Below are positions 29,756 through 39,965 of a DNA stretch of 64,000 bases, one piece after another. The translations under genes were made by a program, and so were the position numbers. Origin of the DNA: Lutimaribacter_A marinistellae (GTDB lineage: Bacteria > Pseudomonadota > Alphaproteobacteria > Rhodobacterales > Rhodobacteraceae); assembly GCF_042648365.1 (NCBI RefSeq), contig NZ_JBHRXI010000048.1, forward strand, positions 1 through 64,000, given 5' to 3'. The number at the start of each line of letters is the position of its first letter. Position 1 is the first letter of the stretch. The notes under the pieces are model-generated. The model had not been told where the DNA came from. It saw only the letters and a program-made list of their open reading frames with translations, and searched no databases.

Positions 29756-30316
29756 GTGTCCGAACCAGCTTCGATTTCCGCAGGCATCGCCGAGCGCTAT
29801 GCCACGGCGATCTTCGAGATCGCGAAAGAAAACGATGACCTTGCAAGTCTCGAAACCGGCGTCAGCGATATGGCCGCGGCACTGGATGACAGCGCCGATC
29901 TGCGCAGCCTGATCAGTTCGCCGCTCGTGTCCCGCGCCGAGCAGGAAGCGGCGATAACCGCGATCGCAGACAAGATGGGCCTTGTTCCCGTCCTGCGGAA
30001 CTCGCTGGGCCTGATGGCGCAGAAACGCCGCCTGTTCGTCGTGCCCCAGCTGGTCCGCGTCCTGCGCGAGATGCTGGCCGAAGCGCGCGGCGAGGTTACC
30101 GCAGACGTTACGTCGGCCAAGGCACTGACCAAGGCCCAGATGGACAAGCTCAGCAAGACGCTGGCCGACAGCGTGGGCAAATCCGTCAACATAAATGCGA
30201 CCGTGGATGAAAGCCTCATCGGCGGTCTTGTCGTCAAGGTGGGCTCGAAGATGGTCGACAGTTCGATCCGCTCCAAGCTCAATTCCCTCCAGAATGCAAT
30301 GAAAGAGGTCGGATAA
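29756..30316 (+). CDS. atpH: ATP synthase F1 subunit delta
   Basis: A 186-residue delta subunit, which joins F1 to the peripheral stalk. It has GIAERYATAIFEIAKEN at the start, LISSPLVSRAEQ and the conserved C-terminal DESLIGGLVVKVGSKMVDSSIRSKL (in parts). GTG at 29756 is preferred over the GTG two codons earlier because the GGAAGG site at 29744-29749 then has workable spacing. It is the first gene of atpHAG-x-DC; atpA follows directly. The Fo genes are elsewhere. Confidence 0.96.
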   Translation: MSEPASISAGIAERYATAIFEIAKENDDLASLETGVSDMAAALDDSADLRSLISSPLVSRAEQEAAITAIADKMGLVPVLRNSLGLMAQKRRLFVVPQLVRVLREMLAEARGEVTADVTSAKALTKAQMDKLSKTLADSVGKSVNINATVDESLIGGLVVKVGSKMVDSSIRSKLNSLQNAMKEVG

Positions 30317-31855
30317 ATGGGTATCCAAGCAGCAGAGATTTCTGCGATCCTGAAGGACCAGATAAAGAATTTTGGTCAGGAAGCCGAAGTGGCCGAGATC
30401 GGCCGCGTGCTGAGCGTCGGCGACGGTATTGCCCGTGTGTACGGTCTCGACAACGTGCAGGCCGGTGAGATGGTCGAGTTTCCCGGCGGCATCATGGGCA
30501 TGGCGCTGAACCTCGAAGCCGACAACGTCGGCGTCGTGATCTTCGGCTCGGACCGGGACATCAAGGAAGGCGACACCGTCAAGCGGACCAACTCGATCGT
30601 GTCCGTGCCGGTCGGCGACGCTCTTCTGGGCCGGGTCGTGGACGGCCTGGGCAACCCGCTGGACGGCAAGGGCCCCATCGAAACCGACAAGACCGGCGTG
30701 GCCGACGTCAAGGCGCCGGGCATCATCCCTCGTAAATCGGTGCACGAGCCGATGGCGACCGGCCTCAAGGCCATTGACGCCATGATCCCGATCGGCCGCG
30801 GTCAGCGCGAACTGATCATTGGCGACCGTCAGACCGGCAAGACTGCCGTGGCGCTCGACACGATCCTGAACCAGAAATCGTATAACGAAGCCGCTGGCGA
30901 CGACGAGAGCAAGAAGCTCTACTGCATCTACGTCGCCGTTGGCCAGAAGCGTTCGACCGTTGCGCAGCTGGTGAAGCGTCTCGAAGAGTCCGGCGCCATC
31001 GACTACTCGATCGTCGTGGCCGCCACCGCCTCGGACCCCGCGCCGATGCAGTTCCTGGCACCTTATGCCGCGACCGCTATGGCCGAGTTCTACCGCGACA
31101 ATGGCCGCCACGCGCTGATCATCTATGATGACCTGTCCAAGCAGGCCGTCGCCTATCGCCAGATGTCGCTGCTGCTGCGCCGTCCGCCCGGACGCGAAGC
31201 CTATCCCGGCGACGTGTTCTACCTCCACTCGCGCCTGCTGGAGCGTTCGGCGAAGCTGAACGAGGATTTCGGCGCAGGCTCGCTGACCGCGCTGCCCGTT
31301 ATCGAAACCCAGGGCGGCGACGTGTCGGCCTTTATCCCGACCAACGTGATCTCGATCACCGACGGCCAGATCTTCCTTGAAACCGAACTGTTCTACCAGG
31401 GCATCCGTCCTGCCGTGAACACCGGTCTGTCAGTCTCGCGCGTGGGCTCCTCGGCCCAGACCGATGCGATGAAATCGGTTGCCGGCCCGGTCAAGCTGGA
31501 ACTGGCGCAGTATCGTGAGATGGCGGCCTTTGCCCAGTTCGGTTCCGACCTCGACGCCGCGACCCAGCGCCTGCTGAACCGTGGTGCGCGCCTGACCGAG
31601 TTGATGAAGCAGCCGCAGTACTCGCCGCTAACCAACGCGGAAATCGTCTGTGTCATCTTCGCCGGCACCAACGGCTACCTCGACAAGATCGCCGTCAAGG
31701 ACGTGGGCCGCTATGAAGAGGGTCTGCTTGCGCATCTGCGCGGCAAGCATGCCGATCTGCTTCAGTGGATCACGGACGAAGATCCCAAGATCAAGGGCGA
31801 CGCCGCCGACCGGATCAAGGCTGTGCTGGACGAATACGCCGCAACCTTCGCTTAA
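30317..31855 (+). CDS. atpA: ATP synthase F1 subunit alpha
   Basis: The 512-residue non-catalytic nucleotide-binding subunit. Typical start MGIQAAEISAILKDQIKNF, P-loop GDRQTGKTAVALDTI (around 170-184), Walker B and the signature PAVNTGLSVSRVGSSAQ, and the C-terminal domain LRGKHADLLQWI. Length is standard. It starts on the base after the atpH stop. Confidence 0.98.
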   Translation: MGIQAAEISAILKDQIKNFGQEAEVAEIGRVLSVGDGIARVYGLDNVQAGEMVEFPGGIMGMALNLEADNVGVVIFGSDRDIKEGDTVKRTNSIVSVPVGDALLGRVVDGLGNPLDGKGPIETDKTGVADVKAPGIIPRKSVHEPMATGLKAIDAMIPIGRGQRELIIGDRQTGKTAVALDTILNQKSYNEAAGDDESKKLYCIYVAVGQKRSTVAQLVKRLEESGAIDYSIVVAATASDPAPMQFLAPYAATAMAEFYRDNGRHALIIYDDLSKQAVAYRQMSLLLRRPPGREAYPGDVFYLHSRLLERSAKLNEDFGAGSLTALPVIETQGGDVSAFIPTNVISITDGQIFLETELFYQGIRPAVNTGLSVSRVGSSAQTDAMKSVAGPVKLELAQYREMAAFAQFGSDLDAATQRLLNRGARLTELMKQPQYSPLTNAEIVCVIFAGTNGYLDKIAVKDVGRYEEGLLAHLRGKHADLLQWITDEDPKIKGDAADRIKAVLDEYAATFA

Positions 31856-31867
31856 GGAGACGCGGTA

Positions 31868-32749
31868 ATGCCCAGTCTCAAGGACCTGAAACTCAGGATC
31901 GACTCGGTCAAATCGACCCGGAAGATCACCAAGGCCATGCAGATGGTGGCCGCCGCGAAACTGCGGCGGGCACAGGAAGCGGCCGAGAACGCGCGCCCCT
32001 ATGCCGAGCGGTTCAATTCCGTGATGGCGGGGCTGGCGGCCTCGGTGGGCGGCAGCGACAGCGCGCCCAAGCTTCTGCGCGGCACCGGCAAGGACGACGT
32101 GCACCTGCTCGTTGTCATGACGGCCGAACGCGGTCTCTGCGGTGGTTTCAATGCCAATATCGCCAAGCTCGCCCGCACCAAGGCGGACGAGCTGATCGCA
32201 AAGGGCAAGACGGTCAAGATCCTGACCGTCGGCAAGAAGGGGCGCGACGCCCTGAAGCGTGACTACGGCCAGTACTTTGCTGGCCATGTCGACCTGAGCG
32301 AGGTCAAGCGGATCGGCTATGCCGACGCGCAGTCCGTCGCAAAGGACGTCATGTCGCGGTTCGACGAGGGCGAGTTCGACGTTGCAACGATCTTCTACTC
32401 GAAGTTCCAGAACGTCGTGACGCAGATCCCGACGGCCCAGCAGATCATTCCCGCCACCTACGAGGATGCGGGAGAGGACGGCGACAGCGGCGTTGCGCTC
32501 TACGATTACGAACCCAGCGAAGAGGCGATCCTGGCCGATCTCCTGCCCAAGGGCGTGGCGACCGCGATCTTCTCGGCGCTGCTCGAGAACGGAGCGTCGG
32601 AACAGGGCGCGCGGATGTCTGCAATGGACAACGCGACGCGCAACGCCGGCGAGATGATCGAGAAGCTGACCATCCAGTACAACCGTTCGCGTCAGGCCGT
32701 GATTACCAACGAGCTGATCGAGATCATCTCGGGCGCGGAAGCGCTGTGA
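31868..32749 (+). CDS. atpG: ATP synthase F1 subunit gamma
   Basis: The 293-residue central rotor shaft. The N-terminal helix MPSLKDLKLRIDSVKSTRKI and KAMQMVAAAKLRRAQ, the ERGLCGGFNANI block, and the C-terminal helix ASEQGARMSAMDNATRNAGEMI (in parts), then RQAVITNELIEIISGAEAL, are all present. 12 bp after atpA. In most genomes atpD would follow next; here another gene is inserted. Confidence 0.97.
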   Translation: MPSLKDLKLRIDSVKSTRKITKAMQMVAAAKLRRAQEAAENARPYAERFNSVMAGLAASVGGSDSAPKLLRGTGKDDVHLLVVMTAERGLCGGFNANIAKLARTKADELIAKGKTVKILTVGKKGRDALKRDYGQYFAGHVDLSEVKRIGYADAQSVAKDVMSRFDEGEFDVATIFYSKFQNVVTQIPTAQQIIPATYEDAGEDGDSGVALYDYEPSEEAILADLLPKGVATAIFSALLENGASEQGARMSAMDNATRNAGEMIEKLTIQYNRSRQAVITNELIEIISGAEAL

Positions 32750-32776
32750 TCGGCTGAGAAAGGGACGGGACCGCAG

Positions 32777-33589
32777 ATGACCGGCGTTCAGGCGCGATAC
32801 GTGACAGAGGAGCGGCAGCCCGAGCTGCTGTTCTCCGTCTGCACGCTTGTCGCGTCCGACGACCGGTACAAGCGCCTGCTGGAGAGCTTCGAGCGGTTCG
32901 GGTTCACCTCCGAAACGACCGAGTTCATCGCGCTCGACAACCGGGGACAGAACCGGTTCGACGGGTATTCGGCCCTGCGCCGGATGTTCCCCGAGTTCCG
33001 TGGCCGCTACATCGTGATGGTTCATGACGATGTGGAGCTGGTCGATGACGGCGCCGAGGAGTTGCAGACCCTTCTGGAACTGCTCGACCGTCAGGATCCG
33101 CAGTGGACGCTGGCGGGATGCGCGGGCTGGTCGGCTGACGGCACCGAGCTGCTGCGCCATCTGCGCGACCCGCATGGCAGTTCGCGGCCGCTGACCGCCC
33201 CGCGCGAGGCGCAGTCGCTTGACGAGTGCTTTCTCGTGCTGCCGCGGGCGCGGGCGGTTCTGCCGTCTCTCGACCTGGAGGGGTTTCACCTCTACGCGAC
33301 GGACATGTGCGTGCAGGCGCGGATGGCGGGGGGACGGACCTATGTCCTGCCGTTCTTCGTCCATCATCACAGCGGCGGAACCCACGGCCCGGACCTGGAA
33401 GCGAGCCGCGACGCCTTCACTCGCAAATACGAGGCGCTCGACCTCGGAACGCGGCTGCGCGCCCCGGCGGTCACCGTCTACTTCGGCGCCATGGGGGGAA
33501 TGCGTCGCTGGCTGGATGAAACGGGCGCACGCCTGAGACACAAAACCCGGATGATCGCGTCGCGCGCGGGCGTCCAAAACCAGAAATGA
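32777..33589 (+). CDS. Glycosyltransferase-like protein inserted between atpG and atpD
   Basis: A 270-residue protein with the look of a GT-A fold. After LFSVCTLVASDDRYKRLLES it has an FIALDNRGQNRFDGYSALRRMF segment (in parts), and YIVMVHDDVELVDDGAEEL with a His-Asp-Asp (83-85) where GT2 enzymes place the DXD metal site. The later GFHLYATDMCVQARMAGGRTYVLPFFVHHHSGGT (in parts) resembles the acceptor and His-rich end of such proteins. It is 27 bp after atpG and 54 bp before atpD, in the same direction, so it should be on the atp transcript. Donor, acceptor and any tie to ATP synthase are unknown. Confidence 0.75.
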   Translation: MTGVQARYVTEERQPELLFSVCTLVASDDRYKRLLESFERFGFTSETTEFIALDNRGQNRFDGYSALRRMFPEFRGRYIVMVHDDVELVDDGAEELQTLLELLDRQDPQWTLAGCAGWSADGTELLRHLRDPHGSSRPLTAPREAQSLDECFLVLPRARAVLPSLDLEGFHLYATDMCVQARMAGGRTYVLPFFVHHHSGGTHGPDLEASRDAFTRKYEALDLGTRLRAPAVTVYFGAMGGMRRWLDETGARLRHKTRMIASRAGVQNQK

Positions 33590-33643
33590 ACCGCCGGCAA
33601 CGGCGAGAAACCGAATTACTAGCCTGAGAGGTCAAGACGAACG

Positions 33644-35068
<1,425 letters not shown>

Positions 35069-35080
35069 GGAGTTTCCCTG

Positions 35081-35518
35081 ATGGCTAATACGATGCAATT
35101 CGACCTTGTCAGCCCGGAGCGCAGGCTTGCCTCGCTCCAGGTCAGCTCGGTCCAGATCCCCGGTGCGGATGGCGACATGACGGCAATGCCCGATCACTCG
35201 CCAACCATCACCACGCTGCGTCCGGGTGTCCTGACGGTCGAAGGACCCGATGGCACGCAGGAATACGTTGTCTCGGGCGGGTTCGCCCAGATCAGCGCCG
35301 ACTCGCTTTCGGTGCTGGCCGAACGTGCGGTGCCGCGCGGCGAGATGACCCGCGAGCACATGGACGAGATGGTCGCCGAAGCCCGCCAGGCCCATGAAAA
35401 GGCCAAGACGGAAGACCACCCGAACGCGGTTGACGAGGCGGCCAAGCTGCTCGCCGACATGGTCGCGATCGGTGATCATATCGGCCTGCCCGTGGACTCG
35501 CGCGTTCCGGCGCCCTGA
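35081..35518 (+). CDS. atpC: ATP synthase F1 subunit epsilon
   Basis: A 145-residue epsilon subunit. The beta-sandwich domain shows MQFDLVSPERRLAS, VQIPGADGDMTAMPDHSPTITTLRPGVL (in parts) and EYVVSGGFAQISADSLSVLAERA; a C-terminal helical part follows. 12 bp after atpD. It closes the operon and is followed by the first copy of the conserved 40-bp element. Confidence 0.96.
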   Translation: MANTMQFDLVSPERRLASLQVSSVQIPGADGDMTAMPDHSPTITTLRPGVLTVEGPDGTQEYVVSGGFAQISADSLSVLAERAVPRGEMTREHMDEMVAEARQAHEKAKTEDHPNAVDEAAKLLADMVAIGDHIGLPVDSRVPAP

Positions 35519-35540
35519 CCGCGACGACAGAGAGAGAATG

Positions 35541-35580
35541 AAAGGGCCCGCGCGACCTGACGCATTCCGTGTGGTGGGAG
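35541..35580 (+). repeat. Conserved ~40-bp element, copy 1 (inverted partner at 44306-44346)
   Basis: The element starts AAAGGGCCCG, ends CGGTGGGAG-like (here TGGTGGGAG) and has the invariant core TGACGCATTCCGT. Copy 2 lies on the other strand 8.7 kb away; apart from one single-base gap the two agree at roughly four positions in five, with the 13-base core identical. Here CCTGAC and GTCAGG around the core can pair. The copy also lies within a 24-codon open frame (ATG 35538 to TAA 35612). A 7-bp stem at 35604-35610/35621-35627 follows. Confidence 0.8.
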
Positions 35581-35990
35581 GTCAGGCAAGACGCTCCGTA
35601 GCGAAGGGGTAAGGGCCGCCACCCCTTGGGCAAGGCACTTTCTGGGGAAGCGCTGGATAAACCTATCGCTCACTTAATCATTGATTGAGCGGCGCCCCGT
35701 AGAAACTTACGGGGCGCTGTTGTATGCCACACGGGCTGTGCGAAACCTCCCCGCCATTCGCCTTAGAATCTCGCTTTGCGCCGCATATGTGAAGTCCCGC
35801 GGAAGGAAGGGCGGAGAGCAGCCATTCTCTGCACCAGCGAACCTTTCGTGCCACTGAAGAAACAGCTGACATTCAGGCAGGGTCAAATCCGGGATCTTTT
35901 GGAGCACCGTCGCAAGACGGCTTTGAGCCCTTACCCGCCGGGATCCGGTATCGTCTTCACCGATGCTTCGCCTGCGCGTCGCAATGCCGG
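35581..35990. other. Intergenic region after the atp operon
   Basis: No convincing gene is seen. It contains a hairpin with arms AAGGGGT/ACCCCTT (35604-35627), the GCGCCCCGT hairpin at 35692-35717, and then unremarkable sequence up to the end of the barrel-protein gene. Open frames on both strands here lack any recognisable family and do not start at plausible ribosome sites. Confidence 0.5.
35692..35717. terminator. Hairpin, possible transcription end of the atp operon
   Basis: GCGCCCCGT (35692-35700) and ACGGGGCGC (35709-35717) form a perfect 9-bp stem with an 8-base loop. Only TGTTGT follows on the plus strand, so it is a poor intrinsic terminator. It may instead protect the 3' end. Confidence 0.4.
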
Positions 35991-36728
35991 TCAGAAGGAC
36001 CACTTCGCGCCGACGTACGGCCCCGAGAACGCCAGATCGCTCAGCGTTCTGGACTTGTCGATTTCCCATGACAGGTGCCGGTAGCCCACACCCAACGACC
36101 AGTTCGTGAACTTGTATTCGGCCGCCAGGGCCGCTTGCCAGGTCAAATCGCTGTCGCCGGTGCCCAAGTCGGCGTAATAGAGCAGATCCCATCGCTCGTT
36201 CAAGGCGACCTGGCCGCGCAGACCGACCACGGCATCCCAATTGTTGATCGTGTCGGTAAGGCGCTGCGAGCCGCCTGCTACCGCCACATTGGCAGTGGTG
36301 TCCATGTCGAGGACGCGGAAACCGCCGAACCCGTTCAACCGGTGGGTGTACTCGGCAAGCAGGTCGTAGCCCACGCCCATCGTCAGGACGAGGCCGGACA
36401 CATCCACGTCGGCGTTGGCCGGAATACCGGGGCCGACAGCCGCGCCCTGGTTCTTGGACACGCTGAGATAGAGCGCATCGCCAAAAATCGACCACGGCCC
36501 GTTATTGGCCTCAAGGCTGCCCATAAGGCCGAAATCGAGATTGTCGACGATATCGCCAAAGCTGACCTCGATGTCCTGTCCGGTTACGGTCTCTCCGCCG
36601 ATACCGGCGCCCCAAAGGTAGATGTACCCATTGAAGTCCCACCCTTCCTGCGCGGTCGATGGCGTGGCGCCTGCGGCGATGCAGGCAGCGAAAACGGCCC
36701 CCGACAGGCCGCGGCGATGATGGGTCAC
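35991..36728 (-). CDS. Outer-membrane beta-barrel protein
   Basis: A 245-residue exported protein: a signal peptide (GAVFAACIAAGATPSTAQ) and then alternating amphipathic strands (FNGYIYLWGAGIGGE, WSIFGDALYLSVS, LVLTMGVGYDLLAEYTH, YKFTNWSLGVGYRHLSW) ending in GPYVGAKWSF. The terminal Phe is the usual BAM recognition residue, so it should sit in the outer membrane. The start is GTG at 36728 behind AGGAG. Small size suggests an OmpW/Omp25-like barrel. It is the last gene of the sulfatase-HlyD-barrel series on the minus strand. Confidence 0.8.
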   Translation of the reverse strand: MTHHRRGLSGAVFAACIAAGATPSTAQEGWDFNGYIYLWGAGIGGETVTGQDIEVSFGDIVDNLDFGLMGSLEANNGPWSIFGDALYLSVSKNQGAAVGPGIPANADVDVSGLVLTMGVGYDLLAEYTHRLNGFGGFRVLDMDTTANVAVAGGSQRLTDTINNWDAVVGLRGQVALNERWDLLYYADLGTGDSDLTWQAALAAEYKFTNWSLGVGYRHLSWEIDKSRTLSDLAFSGPYVGAKWSF

Positions 36729-36992
36729 GATGGATGTCTCCTTTCTGAGAGCTTCGTCCGGCGACCGGAAAGCGCGGAATGCTTCATGTCTTGGCCCTTT
36801 CTTTCTTGTTCAAATGGAATGAGACAGGCTCGGTGCGTGGTTTTGGGTTGCGAAGTCACAAAGACATCCGACCCGGAACCTGTAGGTCTTCGAGAATGCC
36901 GGACGCAGGCTCGCCTTGGGTACTTGGCAGTCCACACGGGCTTGACGTTCGGCATGCGACAAACCTCAGATGTAATTGAGCATCTTGGACAC

Positions 36993-38075
36993 TCAGAAGA
37001 GGACCTCCGCGAGGACAGCTATAGCGCCGGCTTCTTCGGTGATTACGAGGGCTGTCCCCGACGCCCCGAGGCGCAGGGCTTGCTCCGGGAGGTCGTTTGG
37101 CAGATCCATTAGCACGACATACCGATCCGTGCCGGCAAGCTCGCGCAAGCTGGGCAGCCCGCTTCGTGCATCGATTACGCCTTCGCCTGTGCTTGGCGGC
37201 AAGGCAGCTATCGGCACCTCGAAAGATGTGCCGGGCAAGGTGCCCAGGGCGACTCGGATCGTGTCACCAACGAAGACGTTTGTCAGGCTGGATTGAGGTA
37301 GGGTTGCAACGAGTTGGCGGTCGCCCGGGATCAGGAAGTTGATCGCTCCGTGCATGGTGGTTGCGCGGTTGCCGGGTCGGAGCGAGACGCCTGTGACGAT
37401 GCCATCGGCCGGGGCCCGAACGACCGTTTCAGAGAGCGCCCATTCCGCTTGAGCAAGGGCTTGCTGGACTTCCGCGACGCCGGCATCGACTCCGTCGATC
37501 TCTGCGGCGATTCTGAGTTCGAGGCTACGCTTGCGAGCTTCTGCCGCCCGCATGTTGGCTTCAAGCTGATCGATTGTGGAAACGGCTTCCTGGAGTTGGA
37601 ACTCCGTCGAGGCACCGCGTTCGTTGAGCTCAATGATATCATCGCGACGAGCGACGCCAAAACTGAGCTGCGCCTCAAGGGCGGCGATTTCGGATTCTGC
37701 GGCTTCAAGGTCTGTCTTCAACTGATCCGCTGAGGCTTCAGCGGTCACAAGCGTCGCTCTCAGGCGCGCGACTTCTGCGGCCTGCGTAGTATCGTCGAGC
37801 CGAAACAGAACGTCTCCTTCTGCGACAACGGTATTTGCCTCCACGGGCACGTCGATCACGCGTCCGGCAACATTCGGAGCAATGCTTGTGACCGTACCCT
37901 GCACCGAAATCGGCCCCGATGGCGTCGTGTGATTGAGCGCACCGATCACGACGAGCGCGATCATCACTGCAATCGTGTAAACCGTGCCTTTCCAGAAACC
38001 GTTCCAGGGCAAGATCTTGAGCTTCGCGAACAAGAGCCAGACAAGGCCGAAATAGAGACCGAGAACAATCAACAT
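36993..38075 (-). CDS. HlyD-family membrane fusion protein, YibH/YiaV-like
   Basis: A 360-residue inner-membrane protein. Two N-terminal helices (LIVLGLYFGLVWLLFAKLKI, then VYTIAVMIALVVIGALNH) precede a biotinyl-lipoyl-like half (ISVQGTVTSIAPNVAGRVIDV, in parts), a coiled-coil hairpin (about 100-215) and the second half (VVRAPADGIVTGVSLRPGN). The double-helix N-terminus matches E. coli YibH/YiaV rather than EmrA. Those proteins usually sit beside a small DUF3302 membrane protein, which is missing here. No exporter or TolC gene is adjacent, so the substrate is unknown. Confidence 0.85.
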   Translation of the reverse strand: MLIVLGLYFGLVWLLFAKLKILPWNGFWKGTVYTIAVMIALVVIGALNHTTPSGPISVQGTVTSIAPNVAGRVIDVPVEANTVVAEGDVLFRLDDTTQAAEVARLRATLVTAEASADQLKTDLEAAESEIAALEAQLSFGVARRDDIIELNERGASTEFQLQEAVSTIDQLEANMRAAEARKRSLELRIAAEIDGVDAGVAEVQQALAQAEWALSETVVRAPADGIVTGVSLRPGNRATTMHGAINFLIPGDRQLVATLPQSSLTNVFVGDTIRVALGTLPGTSFEVPIAALPPSTGEGVIDARSGLPSLRELAGTDRYVVLMDLPNDLPEQALRLGASGTALVITEEAGAIAVLAEVLF

Positions 38076-38225
38076 GAGCAGGTTTATCTCGCTACTTTAA
38101 GTGGGGTAAACAGGTCTCGGGGCTTGCCGCGAATTGGATTGCCGGAACGGCGGCGCGAGACGCGAGTAATGCCTTGCCCGCAGGCGATGTCGCTCGGACC
38201 TCGCCTGCGGGCGCTGGTTGCTGCG

Positions 38226-39965
38226 TCAGTTGCCCCAGTCAAACTCCATCATCTCGAATGTCGGTTCCTTCGCGAGAAAGTCCTGCACAGAGAATGGCAA
38301 CTGGCTGAAGTTGCGCTCGAGTTTCTCGCTGATGCCCAGCGTTTCCGGGCGCGCATTCGAAAGCCCCGTGAGCGGCAGCCCCCGTGCATTCGGTTTGTCT
38401 GGAAACTGCTCCTTCATCAGTTCGTGGCGCGCCCGCATCATCTTGAACTGGCCCAAGGTATGGATGAGCGGCACAAGATGCGGATTGTGCTCTTGCGGAT
38501 CCTGGTACAGGTCGAAGAACGATGCGCCGATGCCGGTCGCGGCGCCGGGGTCAGAGCTGATCCAGTGCTGCTTGTAGCGCCCCTTGATGGTCGCTGCGAG
38601 GGTGTGTCCCTGGTAGATGTGAACAAAGTCGCGCCGCGAGAACGTATCTCCGTTCAGCAAGAGAGATGTCTGGTCAATCCCGTCGATCACCCGATCGCGA
38701 GGGATAAAATCGGTTGCCTTGCCAATCCGCGCGAAGGTGGTGAACAGGTCCGTCACGTGGACGATGTCGCCAACCAGCTGGCCGCTTTCGATTGTGCCCG
38801 GCCACCAGGCGAAGGCCGGCACGCGGACCCCGCCTTCGGTGAAATCGCCCTTGCCGCCGGAGAACATGACCTGAGTCATGCCCCAGCCTGGTGGCGGGTT
38901 GTGCACCATCGGGCCATTGTCGGCCATTGCAACAAAGATCGTGTTTTCGGCGATGCCGAGGGTTTCGAGCTCCTCCATCACCACACCCACAAAGGCGTCG
39001 AGACGTTGGTAGGCCTCGGCGACCTTGCCACCGTTCTGGGTGGTTTTTTCCAGATCCGGTTTCAGGAAATTCAACCAGTTGGGCCAGTACTGGGCAAAGA
39101 ACGGACGGTCGGCGTCGGCGTTACGGCGAATGAAATCGATCATCCGTTTCTCGCTTTCAGCGTCAAGCTTGTCATACCATTCATTGTTGGGCAGGCCCCA
39201 TTCCTCCCCCAACTCGCCCTTCCTGCCGTCGATGATCTGCACCCAGCCTTCCGGAACAAGACCGGGATCATCCAGCTTGTAGGGGTCTGGCGGAGACAGT
39301 TCGGGGGCGAAGCCGAGGACCGCATTGGTTCCCGTGCCAAGGGGATCATAGAGCGAGGTAATCTGGTTCATCGGCGTGAACAGTGCCTCGTCGAAGCCCT
39401 GGTTGTGCAGGTAGCTTTCTTCAACGTCGCCCAGATGGCCCTTGCCATAATGCGCGGTAGCATAGCCGGCCTCGGACAGCACTTCTGCCAGCGTTACCTC
39501 GTCGCCCCGCAGGCCCGCGAACTCGTGCGGCATGCCGACGACGCCCATGCCGTGACGAACGGGAAGCCGCCCGGTCAGAAAGGCCGCCCGTGTCGGTGTG
39601 CAGGCAGGTTCCGAATACATGCGGGTGAAGTTGATGCCCTCGGCGGCCATTGCGTTTAGATTGGGCGTTTCGAAACCGAGGTTCTTTTGGATACCGGGAA
39701 ACCCCACGATCCCGAAAGGTTGGTCGTCCCACAGAAGGTAGATGATGTTGGGCGGTCGACCGTGTTCGGCTTCCAGTTCGGCCAGGCGTGCGTCCAGTGC
39801 CGCGTCCTCTTCGGCCCATCGCTCGCCATTCTGACTTTGCAATACGAAGAATTCTGCGTCGTGGATGATCTGGCCATCCTGGGCCATCAGGGAGCCCGCG
39901 AACAGGCAGGCCGTCAAGCAAGAGAGAGATCGTAACATTGGGATCGTTTCCTGAGATCGTTTCAT
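38226..39965 (-). CDS. Formylglycine-dependent sulfatase (arylsulfatase-type), exported
   Basis: A 579-residue sulfatase. After a signal peptide (LSCLTACLFAGSLMAQ) the metal-binding Asp pair is in YLLWDDQPFG (79-82 region), and the C-x-P-x-R signature SEPACTPTRAAFLTGR places the formylglycine Cys at 122. ATAHYGKGHLGD, FVAMADNGPMVHNPPPGWG and GGKGDFTEGGVRVPAFAWWPG (in parts) complete the active site. It needs a formylglycine-generating enzyme, not seen in the window. The substrate cannot be read; the presence of an N-terminal helical insert (about 30-70) is unusual. The start overlaps the RHH gene stop. Confidence 0.92.
   Translation of the reverse strand: MKRSQETIPMLRSLSCLTACLFAGSLMAQDGQIIHDAEFFVLQSQNGERWAEEDAALDARLAELEAEHGRPPNIIYLLWDDQPFGIVGFPGIQKNLGFETPNLNAMAAEGINFTRMYSEPACTPTRAAFLTGRLPVRHGMGVVGMPHEFAGLRGDEVTLAEVLSEAGYATAHYGKGHLGDVEESYLHNQGFDEALFTPMNQITSLYDPLGTGTNAVLGFAPELSPPDPYKLDDPGLVPEGWVQIIDGRKGELGEEWGLPNNEWYDKLDAESEKRMIDFIRRNADADRPFFAQYWPNWLNFLKPDLEKTTQNGGKVAEAYQRLDAFVGVVMEELETLGIAENTIFVAMADNGPMVHNPPPGWGMTQVMFSGGKGDFTEGGVRVPAFAWWPGTIESGQLVGDIVHVTDLFTTFARIGKATDFIPRDRVIDGIDQTSLLLNGDTFSRRDFVHIYQGHTLAATIKGRYKQHWISSDPGAATGIGASFFDLYQDPQEHNPHLVPLIHTLGQFKMMRARHELMKEQFPDKPNARGLPLTGLSNARPETLGISEKLERNFSQLPFSVQDFLAKEPTFEMMEFDWGN

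Noticed and set aside
35538..35612. A 24-codon peptide gene (MKGPARPDAFR...)
   Set aside because: The second copy of the element reads similarly but has no start codon, so the similarity is better explained by a conserved RNA or DNA sequence.
36725..36955. A 76-codon frame upstream of the barrel-protein gene, ending on its start codon
   Set aside because: No domain, low-complexity basic composition and no ribosome site; the overlap with the next start is probably chance.
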